Shown here: piece after piece, positions 36,208 through 48,700 of the stretch | How positions within the stretch are numbered: position 1 is the first letter of the stretch | Layout: every line of letters starts with the position of its first letter | Assembly (NCBI GenBank): GCA_024138025.1 | Contig: JAMXBD010000170.1 | Span: forward strand, 1,240,001 to 1,304,000 | Length of the DNA: 64,000 bases | From: Combretum micranthum | Lineage: Eukaryota; Streptophyta; Magnoliopsida; Myrtales; Combretaceae | Direction: 5' to 3' | Translations under genes and position numbers: made by a program | Notes under the pieces: model-generated | Told to the model about the DNA's origin: nothing | Databases searched by the model: none | What the model saw: only the letters and a program-made list of their open reading frames with translations

Positions 36208-38946
36208 GCATGAATGTTAGCTTCTTACACGCTCGATTTGATCAACTTCTATATCTTGCTATGAAGTTGGAGATGCCTAGAGAATCTTGGTGCATTGAAA
36301 ATTATGAAGTTAGAATTAATCAAAGTTAAACAGGCTGTTGGGCGAACCTTCATAATCAATTTGAGACTTATGAAAAAAAAAAAAAAAAATTATTCCACAC
36401 TTCAATAGGCATTTCAAGAAGTAAAAAATGCTCCATGGCGATTGATAATCTGAGAATTTAATTTTGGGTTAATTACAAATATATGACCTGTGTTTTAGTT
36501 AATTTACAAACAAATCATTTGTGTTTTTTTTTTTTTATAAATAGGATTCCAAGATGAGTATAATTATTTTAGCTTAGCTTCTACCTTTTGGGTGGTGTAC
36601 CACCTAAATCTTTAGGTTCCCTTGATCTTTTTGAGTTGCTGAGCTGGTGTCAAGCACACATAGAAGGTGGGGTGTTACAAAGTATATCAAGGAGGGGTGT
36701 ATAAAAAATATTCACTTTTACTCATTTTTAAACGGAGTCCATTACAACATTCATATTCTAAAAGAAGTGAATAAGTATAGAATTTCTAAAAATTGTTAGG
36801 TGAGATATTTACATTAGATATTAAGGATAATGGTTGGAATTTTTTACATAATACTCATTTTTAAACGGAGTCCATTACAACTTTCATATTCTAAAAGAAG
36901 TCCATAAATAGCTGCTACTCTATTTTTTTTTTCCAACAAAGAAAAAGCTAGAAAACACAAAAATATTTCTTATTTCGATTCATTTTCTGTTCTATCATTT
37001 CTTAAAATAAACTTACTTTTTACATCAACAATTATCTAAGGAAATATCATTCTGACATTTTTTTATTCTATATTTTAAAATAGACTTCTATATGCTATGA
37101 GACAATATCTCTACAATGCATGAGCTCGAATGTTATTTACTTGTCAAATAGTAACGTCTAGACTCCGCATTAATGCACACTTAATGTTAAGGCCGAAGAT
37201 TGGCTTGGCCAACTAGCCACTAGTGGTCCCACTCAAATGGACAAATATGTGCCATAATTTAAAGACTGAAAAGGACCTGTTTTGCATATTGGAAATAAAG
37301 ATGAGTCGAAATTAATGTATTGACATGAAATACATACAGAGCCAAAGATTTAACCTAGCTAAGGTGGTGTCCACAAAATTGAAAAGTATCTGAAATAATA
37401 ACTAGCACAATCATTGACGGACTTTTGATCAATAAAGACAATTAAAGATGGACAATTCCAAAAGCCGTTTACTTTCTTATACAATTAGTCACTTTTCACA
37501 GAAGCTACTCAATTGGACACTCTTCACAGAAGCTCTCAATTGGACTAAGTTTCACACGGTTTTCGTTGAATTGATAGTTGCATTGATTGGTGGAATAATT
37601 CCAGAGTTGCACACTAAAGATCACATATATGATAATAGAGCAATGGAAAAAATAAATAAATAAATAAAATCAACATATTTGGAAAAATGTATCTTGATTC
37701 ATGGTCTTTGTTATCTTTTATGACGTTTATGATTAATTAGTTTTCTTACCTCTCTTTCTTTCTCTTTAATGTACTCTTTGATAGTACTTATGCTTTTATA
37801 AGGGAGGGAAGGGTGTTAAACTCTACGATCCTAATTACTTAAATCTCAAAAATCATCACATTGGGTCCATTCTTATTAGGATTATCACGTAAGTCAGATG
37901 AGCCACTATAGATTATTAAAAAAAATCTAGCATTGATAACCTGAAATTTAAGGGCAAAGTTGAATGTTTTCTAAGAAAGAGCATCTTCAAGACATTAATG
38001 TGGCATTTAAAGACTTTAAATGTGGTCCTTAAAATTAAAGATGGGCTTACATCAATTAGCCATGTACACATACTATTAGCATACCTGATGGCCACAAGTA
38101 CAAATATATTTAAAACCCTTATTAATAAAAAATCTAAAAGAGTATATAGATCTATAGGGATAGAAGATCTATATTCAATTGGTAATACATAGCACGTACA
38201 TTAATTATACTTTAATAAGTGAAGAGATAATGGGTATTTTCCAAAATAATCATTACCTTGATTTAGTAATATGATTACGTGCTATATAATAATTAGTATT
38301 TACTCGCCACATGAATATTACATGTAGAAACTTTATAAGCTGATGCCACACTTTACATAGAAGTTCATTTTCGATTTGTGTGAAGAAAGAAGCAAAAAGT
38401 TTAATAAATGGTTTACTTTTTATTACGAGTGGAAAATAATAAAGTAAATACATAAAATTACAAAATATTTGGAAAAATATAACTAAATATGATAATTTCT
38501 TATTTTTTTAATATAGTCATCTCATTGAGTATATTACATTGGTCAAAGGCTAAAAGAAGTATTATTTACATCCTTATACTATATTCTATATACATGTCAT
38601 CGAAATACTATAAGAATTTTTTTTTAAGTATACTTTCTATACCATATATACAAGCTTAAGCTTTTAAATTTTAAATTTGATTATTGTAGAGCTAACCTTA
38701 ACAACAATACCCAAAACCATCTTATTATGTTTTCAGTTTAAAGTCTATCTTAAGGAAAAATGATGTAATATAGTTTTGAGAGATAAAAACATTGAAAAAC
38801 CACGTAGAAAGTCTTTCAGCTAAGAAAGATGTGGAAAGTATGTCCTTTGGAGAGTTTCAGCATTATCTTGTAGGTTTTTTATACAACTTGCCACCTTTAA
38901 GTTCTTCTTCGTTGGTTTTTTATAAATTCAATCTTGCAAACTTGCA

Positions 38947-39415
38947 TATTTGACATACCCAATTGCTTTAAGAATCGTGAACCTTAAAAGGATGTCGATT
39001 CTCAAGAATTCATTTGCTTAAGTGTTGTCTTTATTAAAAGACTATTGGAACCTGATCATTTTAAGAATCTTGCAAGGATTCTTCCTTGTTTTTTATTAAT
39101 CCAATCTTGCAAGCTTATGTATTTGACATACCTAATCATTTTAAGAATCATGAACCTTAAAAGGCTATCGATTCTCAAGGATTCATTTGCTTTAGTCTTG
39201 TCTTTATTAAAAGTCTTGGAACCTGATCGTTTTAAGAATCTTGCAAGGATTCTTCCCTTTTTTTTATCAATTTAATCTTGGAAGTTTATGTATTTGACAT
39301 ACCTATTCGATTTAAGAATTATGAACCTTAAAAGGTTGTCGATTCTCAAGGATTCATTTGCTTTTGTGTTGTCTTTATTAAGAGACTATTGGAACCTGAT
39401 AATGTTTTTTTATAT
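38947..39415 (+). repeat. 172-bp minisatellite, unit 3
   Basis: Monomer starts are at 38947, 39120 and 39291. Same order and number as in units 1 and 2. Confidence 0.85.
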
Positions 39416-40398
39416 GATCAGTGTTAGGCGCTATTCCCTAGTAGTTGCATTTACATATGGAATCTTCTTTCTTTTCCATCTTCTTACTCTCTACCTAAGA
39501 TTCTGTGAATCGTGCTTTTATGAGCAGTTTGTCTTTCACTTGTTCTAGCTATGTGATTTTTCAAGCCGTGAATTCTGATCAAAAGGCAAATTATCTTATT
39601 AGATTGATAATAATAGAAGGGATACCCTAAGAGAAGAGAAGATGAGATCATGAGAATGACAAAATGAAGAAAAAACATTTCACTTAGCCATTCCACACTG
39701 ATTTTGGTTCCTGAAAGGTGAGGTGGATCACTTGCATGGATTTTAATCCTTTTCTATTTCTGAATTCGATATGCTTTTCACCAAGTCGGAGCATTTTCTC
39801 TGACAAAAGAAAAATCAACAAGTGAACTTCGAATCCTCCAATAATCCTTTTCTATTTTTGAATTCAAGAGCACCTCAGGTGATATTCTATCATAAGTAAT
39901 GAACAAATGAGGTTGCAGAACTCTTCAAGCTCGTACACAAATGGAAGGCATTGTTTGTCCACTTGAAGGGTACAAGCTATTGTAAGGTGTCAGCATGTAA
40001 AATGCTATTTGATTAAAATAAAATGGAAATTTTGAAGATTTAAAAAATGAGCGAAATGAAAAATGGACTATAAGAGGTGGTTGAATAGAACAGAAAGTGT
40101 TTAGAATTGGAGAGGCCTTTGCATGTTTATTAGCTTTTTGTTTGGTCAAATGAATGAATCATGCCGATAGACAAGCTTCCTCCTCTTCTATGCACAGTGG
40201 AGGTCAACCTAATCCAATGATTATAATGCTTCTGTATAGAAATGTTTTTTTCCTCTTTCTTTTTTTCCTCTCTTCCATTGAAAGATGAGTAGAAAATTAT
40301 AGCTTACATCAAGAATATCTCATGGAAATAGCTCAACTAATAAATTTTGGAGATTGCATCTACCATTTCTTTTACTACAATTGGATGGCATAATGGAT

Positions 40399-40764
40399 TG
40401 TTATAAAGCAAATACGAAAAATAATAGCCACTAAGAAAAGTAAAAAACAAAGATTTATATGGAAAACCCAAATCGGGATAGACCACGAGCAGAGGAGAAG
40501 AAATCTACTATTAGTGAAGTTGGAGTACAAGGTTGAGAGAATACTACTATAACTCACAAGTCTCTCAATATAATTTGTGTCATACACACTAAACTCTAAT
40601 AAAACATCATATATATATATATATATAAATTTGCATTGGAAGAAAGGCTGGTGGCTTAAGCGGCCAGCTATGTTTTTACTTCAACGTGGTAAGATGGCCG
40701 GCGGCTTACAGATTTAGGCCGACGACTTTGTGTCAGTTTTCAAGAATTCAGGTCATCTTCAACA
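40399..40764 (-). mobile_element. 3' LTR of the copia element (unit 3)
   Basis: The 366-bp minus-strand LTR closes the copia element whose 5' LTR is at 54976-55438. The left flank reads GGAT where unit 1 keeps GGACT. It lacks about 100 bp present in the right LTR (about 55275-55400), so the two LTRs have diverged in length as well as by substitutions. Confidence 0.9.
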
Positions 40765-41480
40765 AATCTCCACCTTGACACGAATTCAAAAGTAAAATCA
40801 ATTGAATTTGATTTTACATAGACAATAATCATTCTCCACGTCTTCCACAAAACCCCTAAAGGGTATCAATCAATAACAAACATTAACTAAGTTCAAGTAA
40901 TGCTCAAACTAGCTATTGGAAGTGACTTAGTCATCATATCAGCGGGATTGTCATGAGTGCTGACTTTGCTCACAGCAATATCTCTACGAGCTACAAAATG
41001 ATACCGAACATCAATGTGCTTTGTCCTCTCATGGAACATCTAATCCTTCGTAAGAAAGATGGTACTCTGACTATCACAATAGATTGTAACAGACTTCAAA
41101 TCATTATTGAGGTCTCTACATAAGCCTTTTAACCAAATAACCTCTTTACAAGTCTCTATACTAGCCATATACTCAGCTTATGTGGTAGATAATGCAACTA
41201 TTGCTTGCAAAGTGGCCTTTCAGCTAATAGCACAACCACCAATGGTAAATACATACCCCGTGAGAGATCTTCGTTTATACAAGTCTTCAGCAAAATTAGA
41301 GTCAACAAAACCAACGATTCCATCTCTTGATCTACCAAAGTGTAAACAAACATTAGTGATATCTCTTAAGTATCTAAAAATTCACTGAACTGCTCTCTAG
41401 TGTTCTTTACCAGGATTTTCCATGTATCGGCTGACTGCATTGACTGCATATGACAAATCTGGTCTTGTACAAACCGTAGC
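40765..41480 (-). pseudogene. Copia polyprotein, C-terminal piece (RT end and RNase H)
   Basis: Minus strand. It continues the reverse transcriptase from 51632 after removal of D and one GTAGC: PYSSSVGSLMYA joins TVCTRPDLSYAV in frame. RNase H motifs are as in the unit 1 copy. The polypurine tract (AGGTGGAGATT on the minus strand) sits next to the LTR at 40765. A 10-bp duplication (TGACTGCATTGACTGCATATG, 41440s) and stops add to the decay. Confidence 0.9.
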
Positions 41481-44400
41481 TATAAACCTCGGAAATTTTC
41501 ACAATAGTTACAGTAGTAAAATAAAAACATGTAAAATAGATAATGAATTTAGAAAACCAATAAAAAAATCCTAGAATAGACCTATGAGTTGTTTGAACTC
41601 ATTCATAGTTTGAAAAATCGAATAAAGATTTTCTCGACTTTAATAGATACCAAAAACGAGATTTCGTATCTTGAACTGATAATTCAAGATATAATTAGAA
41701 ATAGTTTTAAAATTTCAAAACGATAAGATACAGTTGTTAATAGTTTATCGGTATAAAATAATAATTTAAAAAGTAAATATTAAGATTATAAATACAAACA
41801 AACACTAATACTGAACAATAATTATCAACTTAGATCTAAAAGAAAATTTCAAACCTGCTGTTATAATTGTTGGGAAATTCTAAATTTATTAGGACTTGGT
41901 TCCTAATTTAATTCATCAAACTTGAAAATTTAATCAAGTAAATACTAAAAATAATTAATCGTGTGAAGTTTTAACTAAAAATTTGAAAATACAAATAATT
42001 AAAGTGTTTTACTAACTTAGGTAAATTTTATCTCGATAAAACGTAATATAACGAGTATAGATATACGTGAATAATTTATTTTCTTAATAAAAATATTTTT
42101 GCTAGACTATTAATTATATACTTATAAAAAAAAAAGAAAATCGAACAATCCCATCGCTACACAAATTGAGGACTGGAACGTGGAGCAACAGAAGTGAATA
42201 TACTCGCGCGTGAACTGCATGGATGACTGACTAGCAAGCAAACCTCCATGCACGACAGCAGCAAGGTCAACCAAGCAGCTGGAATTCCCAGCGCACAACA
42301 GTCCCCATTTCCCGCACGCAAGCAGCCACCGAGCAACTGGAACAACTTCACACGCAGCAGCAGCAGCACAAGCATCAAAAAAAGGAATTCCACCAAGCAA
42401 ACAGCTTCCCTCCATCGCAACGCAAGCAGCATGGATGATCGAGCAGCTCCCTTCTCGCGCGCTGCAAGATGCCGAGCAAACAGATCATCTCTACGCACAG
42501 CATCTTCATCTCACGACAGCAGCAGGAGTCAACTGATCAAGCAACAGCTCCACACACACACACCTCCCACACACGCACAACATTGCTCAGTGGAAACAGG
42601 GCACCTGGGAAACAGAGCACCTAGAGTCTCGATTGCAGCAATTGATTTTTCATCCAACTTTAATCGATTTTTACAAAGAATTTCAACCCGAAAAGGACAC
42701 CCCAACCAACCCAAAAGCTGCACCTATACCCCACAATTAATGTACAAGAATTACAGACCAAATGGGAGAGGATTACAGCTCCAAACTTAGCTAGAACGTC
42801 CCCTGCTGCAGAGACCTGATTTCTTGACTAAGTTTGATCCGAAATTTGAGCCTCAAACTTCAAAACAAAATTGACCCACTAACCAACCAAAACACCTCAC
42901 ATGTAAACAACAATAAATAAGTAGAATTTCAGCTTGGATAAACAACCATAACCGTCCCAAATATTTTTACAAAAATCGGATGTTACCAGCTGCAATAGAG
43001 GAGAACAATTCAACAAATACAGTAACACATTTCTCCAAATTCAACTCCGATTTTTGCAATATTCCTAGGCTTAAATGAGCTGATTTTTTTGACCAATTAA
43101 ACACCAATAAAGAGCCTTCAAATGTACACTTCATACATAAAAAATTAATAAGAAAATCAGATCTAAAATTCGTCCAAAAATCAAGATGAATTGTTCCAGA
43201 AATTTCAGATTTTCACACTTCCAAACTTCAACAGATTTGACCCGATTTTTATACAATTTAAGCTCTTATTTTTACACACATAAATAGCATTAATTAGCTA
43301 CCAAAAAAATACAATTAAGACCCTCAAAGATAGCGACAAAAATCTATCAAACACAAGTCCAATTTGTCATTCAACTTTGCAAACTCGTATGGGAATTTAC
43401 AGCTGCATTTGTGGACATTTTTCAAGCCCAAAACCAATTCCTTAGCCCCTAATACTTAGTCTAGTCCTAGTATATGTATATAAGCCTAAGTTAGACACAA
43501 TTTGAGCTCATAAATCCCACAAAAATACTCCAAAAACCCAGCTGCAAGCATAAGTGCGTCCAACACTTTTTCCTTTCCTTTTTCCATTACCACCTTCAAC
43601 ATAGAAGCTTTCGAACCTTGTGTGAGCAACCATAAACCCCTAGCCTACTTCCATACCTTACCTACACATTAAGCTCATCAATAACAACTAAAACCAAATA
43701 AAAAATCCTAAGTTATCTTAAGGTTCAAGAGGAGGAAACTAGCTTGCCAAGGTAAGAAAATTGGATTGCATTAGTAAACTTTATTATAGTTAATGTTGTT
43801 TAGTTAGAAACTCATCCTCTAATCCTTGATCTAGGTTTAATTTTTCTTTAAGAGGAAGTTGAACATCCTTCTTCCATTCCAATCCAAGATAAGTTCCAAA
43901 CTATAACCTATCCTTGTTAAATTTATGTATAGACCTTAGGATGGATTATTGAGCATTGGAAGAAAGTTTTGTGGTTGGAAAAAGTTGTTAATCCTTGGAT
44001 GAATTCAAGTGGATAGATGATTGATGTGTCAGAAATGTTAAGATATTGTTGGAAGAGAAAAACAACAACTTAGAAGTCTTATAATTGTGGTAATAGTAAA
44101 TTCGGATTTAAGGATTAAGTGGACAAAAAAAGACTCAAATTTTATCTAATCTAGTCTAAATGCATGTTTAAAGCTTCTAAGACCTTATATGAACATAAAG
44201 CTTGATAAAACAAGCTTTACAAGCATGATTAGAAGACCTACATTACAAGAAAAGTGTAAGAACAAATTCATGAAAATTATACATACCGAGACTTCTATAG
44301 GTTATGATGGAACTTAAGATATAAATGAAAGTTTAAATGGGATTCTCTAAAATAATCCTCAAATCAAAAGAAACTTAAAAGAATCAAACAATAGAAATTC

Positions 44401-45712
44401 CTTTCCTATAGGAATCAATACTTTAAGAAATTACTATAAACCATAGGAATGATATCAAATATCGACATAAGACACTTAGACACTCATAGGAATTTAATTT
44501 TCTATTTATAAATATTATTGACAAATACTTCATCTTAATAAGTAATTTCTATACTGTCGAGGATTTCCCGATTGATTACTACGATTGATCAGTATGAGCA
44601 GGTGAGTAACTTAGACTTGTTACATTGTTTGTGATTGTAGTTTAGTTGCACTAAAATACAAAGATAATAATAATGAACTCTCATGTATATGGGATTATGG
44701 GCTTTGCTTGCTATTTGAAATTACTTGTTTGATAAATATTACTAATCAAAAGTGATAATGAATGGCTTGTGAAATTACTGTATGTGAAGCATTTGAATGT
44801 CTGAATAAAGTTTGAACACTTATAACCTGACAAAAAATTATCGAACTCATAAGCAAAATGGTGCATGCATAGCATGTTTTGCACATACTGCATTATGTTT
44901 TTACGAACGCCTACTACGTGTTAGAATTTCGGTTCTTTGGTAATACTTGGTTTTTCTAGGCAAGGGGCTATTAGTTTTACGCAAGTTTACCTTGTTCTGT
45001 CGGTTCCATGGGAACTAACTGGTAACGAAGGACGCCGCCCATGGTATCGCTGTGAAATGGCTAACACTTGTGGAGTTTCTAAGGTATAAAACATGAACTG
45101 AGTGTTTAAAACATCATTAACATAAAGAAATAATAATTGTGAGGATTATGGATTCCTGTGTACTTAGTTTCTCTTAGGTAGGTGATTCAGGTATCGGTTC
45201 CTTCAACCCCGATGAGAGGGCGTAAATCTCCATCTTGTTTGGATTCCGGTTTGTCCAAGCTTGTAATTGTTCATGTGTTTGATTGATGCATTACATATGA
45301 TTGATAATAACTTGCTTGTTGTGATAAGTTTGGTTATTCACTGAGCCCGTGGTTATGCTCACACTCTTACAGTCCTTACAGGATGACACTTAAGCCTTGG
45401 TCGGTGGCTTCTAGGAGCTTAGAGCCGGTATGCTTCTAAAGCTAGAAGAGTTTTGGAAACAGGGAAAATAGTTTCTTTATTTATATGTATTAATTGGTGT
45501 TAGTGCATCAATTTTATTATCTGAGAACTTAGGTAGTTTTATGGTTTGTAATAGTTATCATTCAGACAGTAGCATTTAATTATGATATTGTAATTTTATT
45601 TACTTTCATCGTTTCTTATCACGCAACAAAAAAGATCCTGTTTTGTTAAACTAATGTCAGTTTCCAAAGTAGTTCTAGTATGGATATGTGTATTTGATAC
45701 CGTCTGGATTAT

Positions 45713-48700
45713 TGTAATCCCCCAAATTTTACGTAGTCTAATTTTGATAAGTACTAAAAATGTAATATAGAATTATATTGAATATTTGAAACAAGTAGTA
45801 AAAATCACTCCAAATTTTTCTCGATTTAAAAATGGCAAAGTATAAATGAATTTGATCATAATTAGAAAGATTGAAACAGGACCAATAAAACTTTTCGAAA
45901 TACCAAACGTAACTTTTATGATCTTAAATAATTCATAAAACAACGACAAACTAATCGATACTATAAATTCCTGAATTCTTTTATCCTTAAGTCCTATACT
46001 TAGGGAATAAACCATATGCCTGTTAACTAATGAAACAATAGTGTTCAAACTATTTTTTTTTTATATGATGACAATATTAATTAGCCTAGATAGAATATGT
46101 GTTATTAACAAATTAGTAGGAATAACCACTATACAGTAAAAGATAATATTTGGAAAAATGATCAACAGTTCAATAAGAAATCACAATTAACCTTAAATTT
46201 AAGTCACAATAACAAGACGAATAATTTGGGAACCTACAAGTTATAAAAATATAGACTAAAGACAAAACACTAGAATTACAAAAAGATACGATAAATCACA
46301 AATAGATCGATATCTAAGAATCTAGATCTTAAATAAATATTTAAATTACACTAATATTATAATGAAAAGATTTAGAGATTTTAGAAATTAAAATCCTGAA
46401 TTGTCAACGTAACCTTTAATAATTTTCATAACTAGAAAATAAGCTAATTGGCAAACGTGAAACTAATACCAAATATATGATTCAACAAAAATCTTAGAAT
46501 AGATCTATGAATTATAATAAACTCATTCGTATCTTGAAAAACCCAAACAAAAAGTTCCTTGATCCAAATAGATACCAAAAACGAGATTTCGTATCTTGAA
46601 ATGATAATTCAAGATATAATTCAAAGTAGCTCTAAATTCCAAAACCGATAAGATATAGTTTAATAATAGAGCTTATCGGTATAGAACAATAATCCAAAGA
46701 GGATTTACTAAGATTATAATTACATAATAGGTAATAATACTGATTAATAATATTAATTTGGATCCAAAATGAAAATTCCAAAACCGCTGTTACACTTGTA
46801 AGGAAATTCCAAATTCATTAAGACTCGGTTCTAAATCCAACTTATTGAATTTGAAAAATTAAACCACGTAAGTTAAAATACTAAAAATAATTAATTGTGT
46901 AAAATTGAAACTAAAAATTTGTACGTATAAACAATTTAGCGTTTTGTAGTAAACTTAGGAGAATTCTATTTCGATAAAATTTGTACGTAATGAATATAAA
47001 CATACGTTTATAAATTAATATTGGTTAAATTATTGTAGTTAACTATTAATTAGATAATAATAATAATAATAATAAAAGAAGGACCGAAGAAGCAAAATTG
47101 AAAACAAACAATCTTCGTCGTTGGGAATTCGCTGGAATTCATCACGTATACGTGCATCACGAATGGAAAATACTGGAGATTCACGAACCAATGGAGGACA
47201 GACATTACATCACATTACACCCTCCAAGAATTGAAAGCTTGGCTGCAGCAGAAATTAAAATTCAAATAGAGGAAACAGAGGATGTGCAGCAATTGGAAGT
47301 CACGCCTACAGAATTCCAAGTGGGAACAAACAATTGCTTCACGAACAAGGAGGAATCGGTGGCAGCAATCCCCACGCTGGATCAAATGAGACTTCGGCTG
47401 CTGCCTAGTCCACGCACCTTTCACACACACACGCGAAAGAGTGCATGACCTCCACGCACATCCAACGAGCAGCTTCTCCTCCACGCTGGAACAGAAAAGA
47501 AGAGACGAGCAGCAGCTGATTCCACGCACACTTGAACAGAGCATGACACGGCTGAACTCGCGTGGAACAGAGTAGAACGCTTGAAGAACTCGGCCGAAGT
47601 CCACGCAACAGAAGATCCAACCACGAACAGAACGGCTGGGACTCCACGCACAAGTTGCTGGCAGCTCCACGAACAGCAGCAGCAAACGTAGACCCAATCA
47701 CGTGGAAGCAGAGGAACAAATTCTCTATATATAGCTGCAGCAAATCACGATACAGCAAGGAGAATTTCGGCTCCAATTTACACCAATTTTTAAGCTCCCA
47801 AATTCAACTTGAAAAAGACTGCTCAACCAATCTATAAACGACACATAAGATCAACCTTAAATGTACAACAATCCCAACTCAATTCAATTTGTATTTCAGC
47901 TGCAATATGGTCCAACACTTCCATAAAGCAGCCCCTTGTTCACACGCAAAATTCAATTCTATTTTGTACAAGCATATAGGTTTAGCTTAAGCTGAAATTT
48001 TTGACTTTTAAAGCATCTATATGAACCCTTTAAATTGACGTTTCAAGTCTTAGGAATTAAGTAGAACTTGAACAAAGAAAATATGTCCAAAACAGCCAAG
48101 TAAGTTATTAATGAAGACAGCTGCAACAGAGGAGGAAGAAACAGCAGCTGGACATTCTTGTAGCTTCAAAATTCCACTGATTTATTCCTTTAAATTTGTA
48201 CAACCAAAGCCCCAACCAAACACACATATAATAGCTTTAATTGACTAAGAAACCAACTTCAAAAACACACTCACTAGCCCCGAAAATCTCCATAAAAATC
48301 ATTCCAAAACAACTCCTTAAAAATCAACTTCAAACCAGCCATCCAAAATTGCAGCAAACATCACTTTTTAGACCTCTGTCTTGCACGATTCTATTCCCAA
48401 AATTTCTTCAACTTACACCCACAAATAACATCTACATATTAGCCTAAAGAACAAGCCAAGTAACACCATAAACACCCTCTCAAAAGGCTACAAAGTCTGC
48501 TCCAAAAATTATCAAAGAAACCAACCTTCACCATAAGAACCATATCCTTACTGTGGCAGCAAATTGGATAAGTAAACAGGACACTAATCTCTGTTTGCAC
48601 CTTCACCAACCATCTAAATCTTGTCCTTTAATAACACAAACTAAACTTCACCCTAAACCCTTCCAACAATCACAAAGGAGCAACCAAAAGAGTTCATGAA

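Larger units (their letters stand above)
33948..42994 (+). repeat. Tandem unit 3, joined to the full D element
   Basis: This is the third copy. It keeps both 133-bp-spaced repeats (36720, 36853). Where units 1 and 2 break off after the CCAGCTGCA stretch, unit 3 continues without a break into the rest of D (CAATAGAGG...). Its right side is therefore the ancestral one. It lacks the inverted module present in units 1 and 2. Confidence 0.9.

Noticed and set aside
47098..47448. 116-codon ORF in element B
   Set aside because: It has no recognisable domain, no counterpart in A, and coincides with the LTR control-like block.
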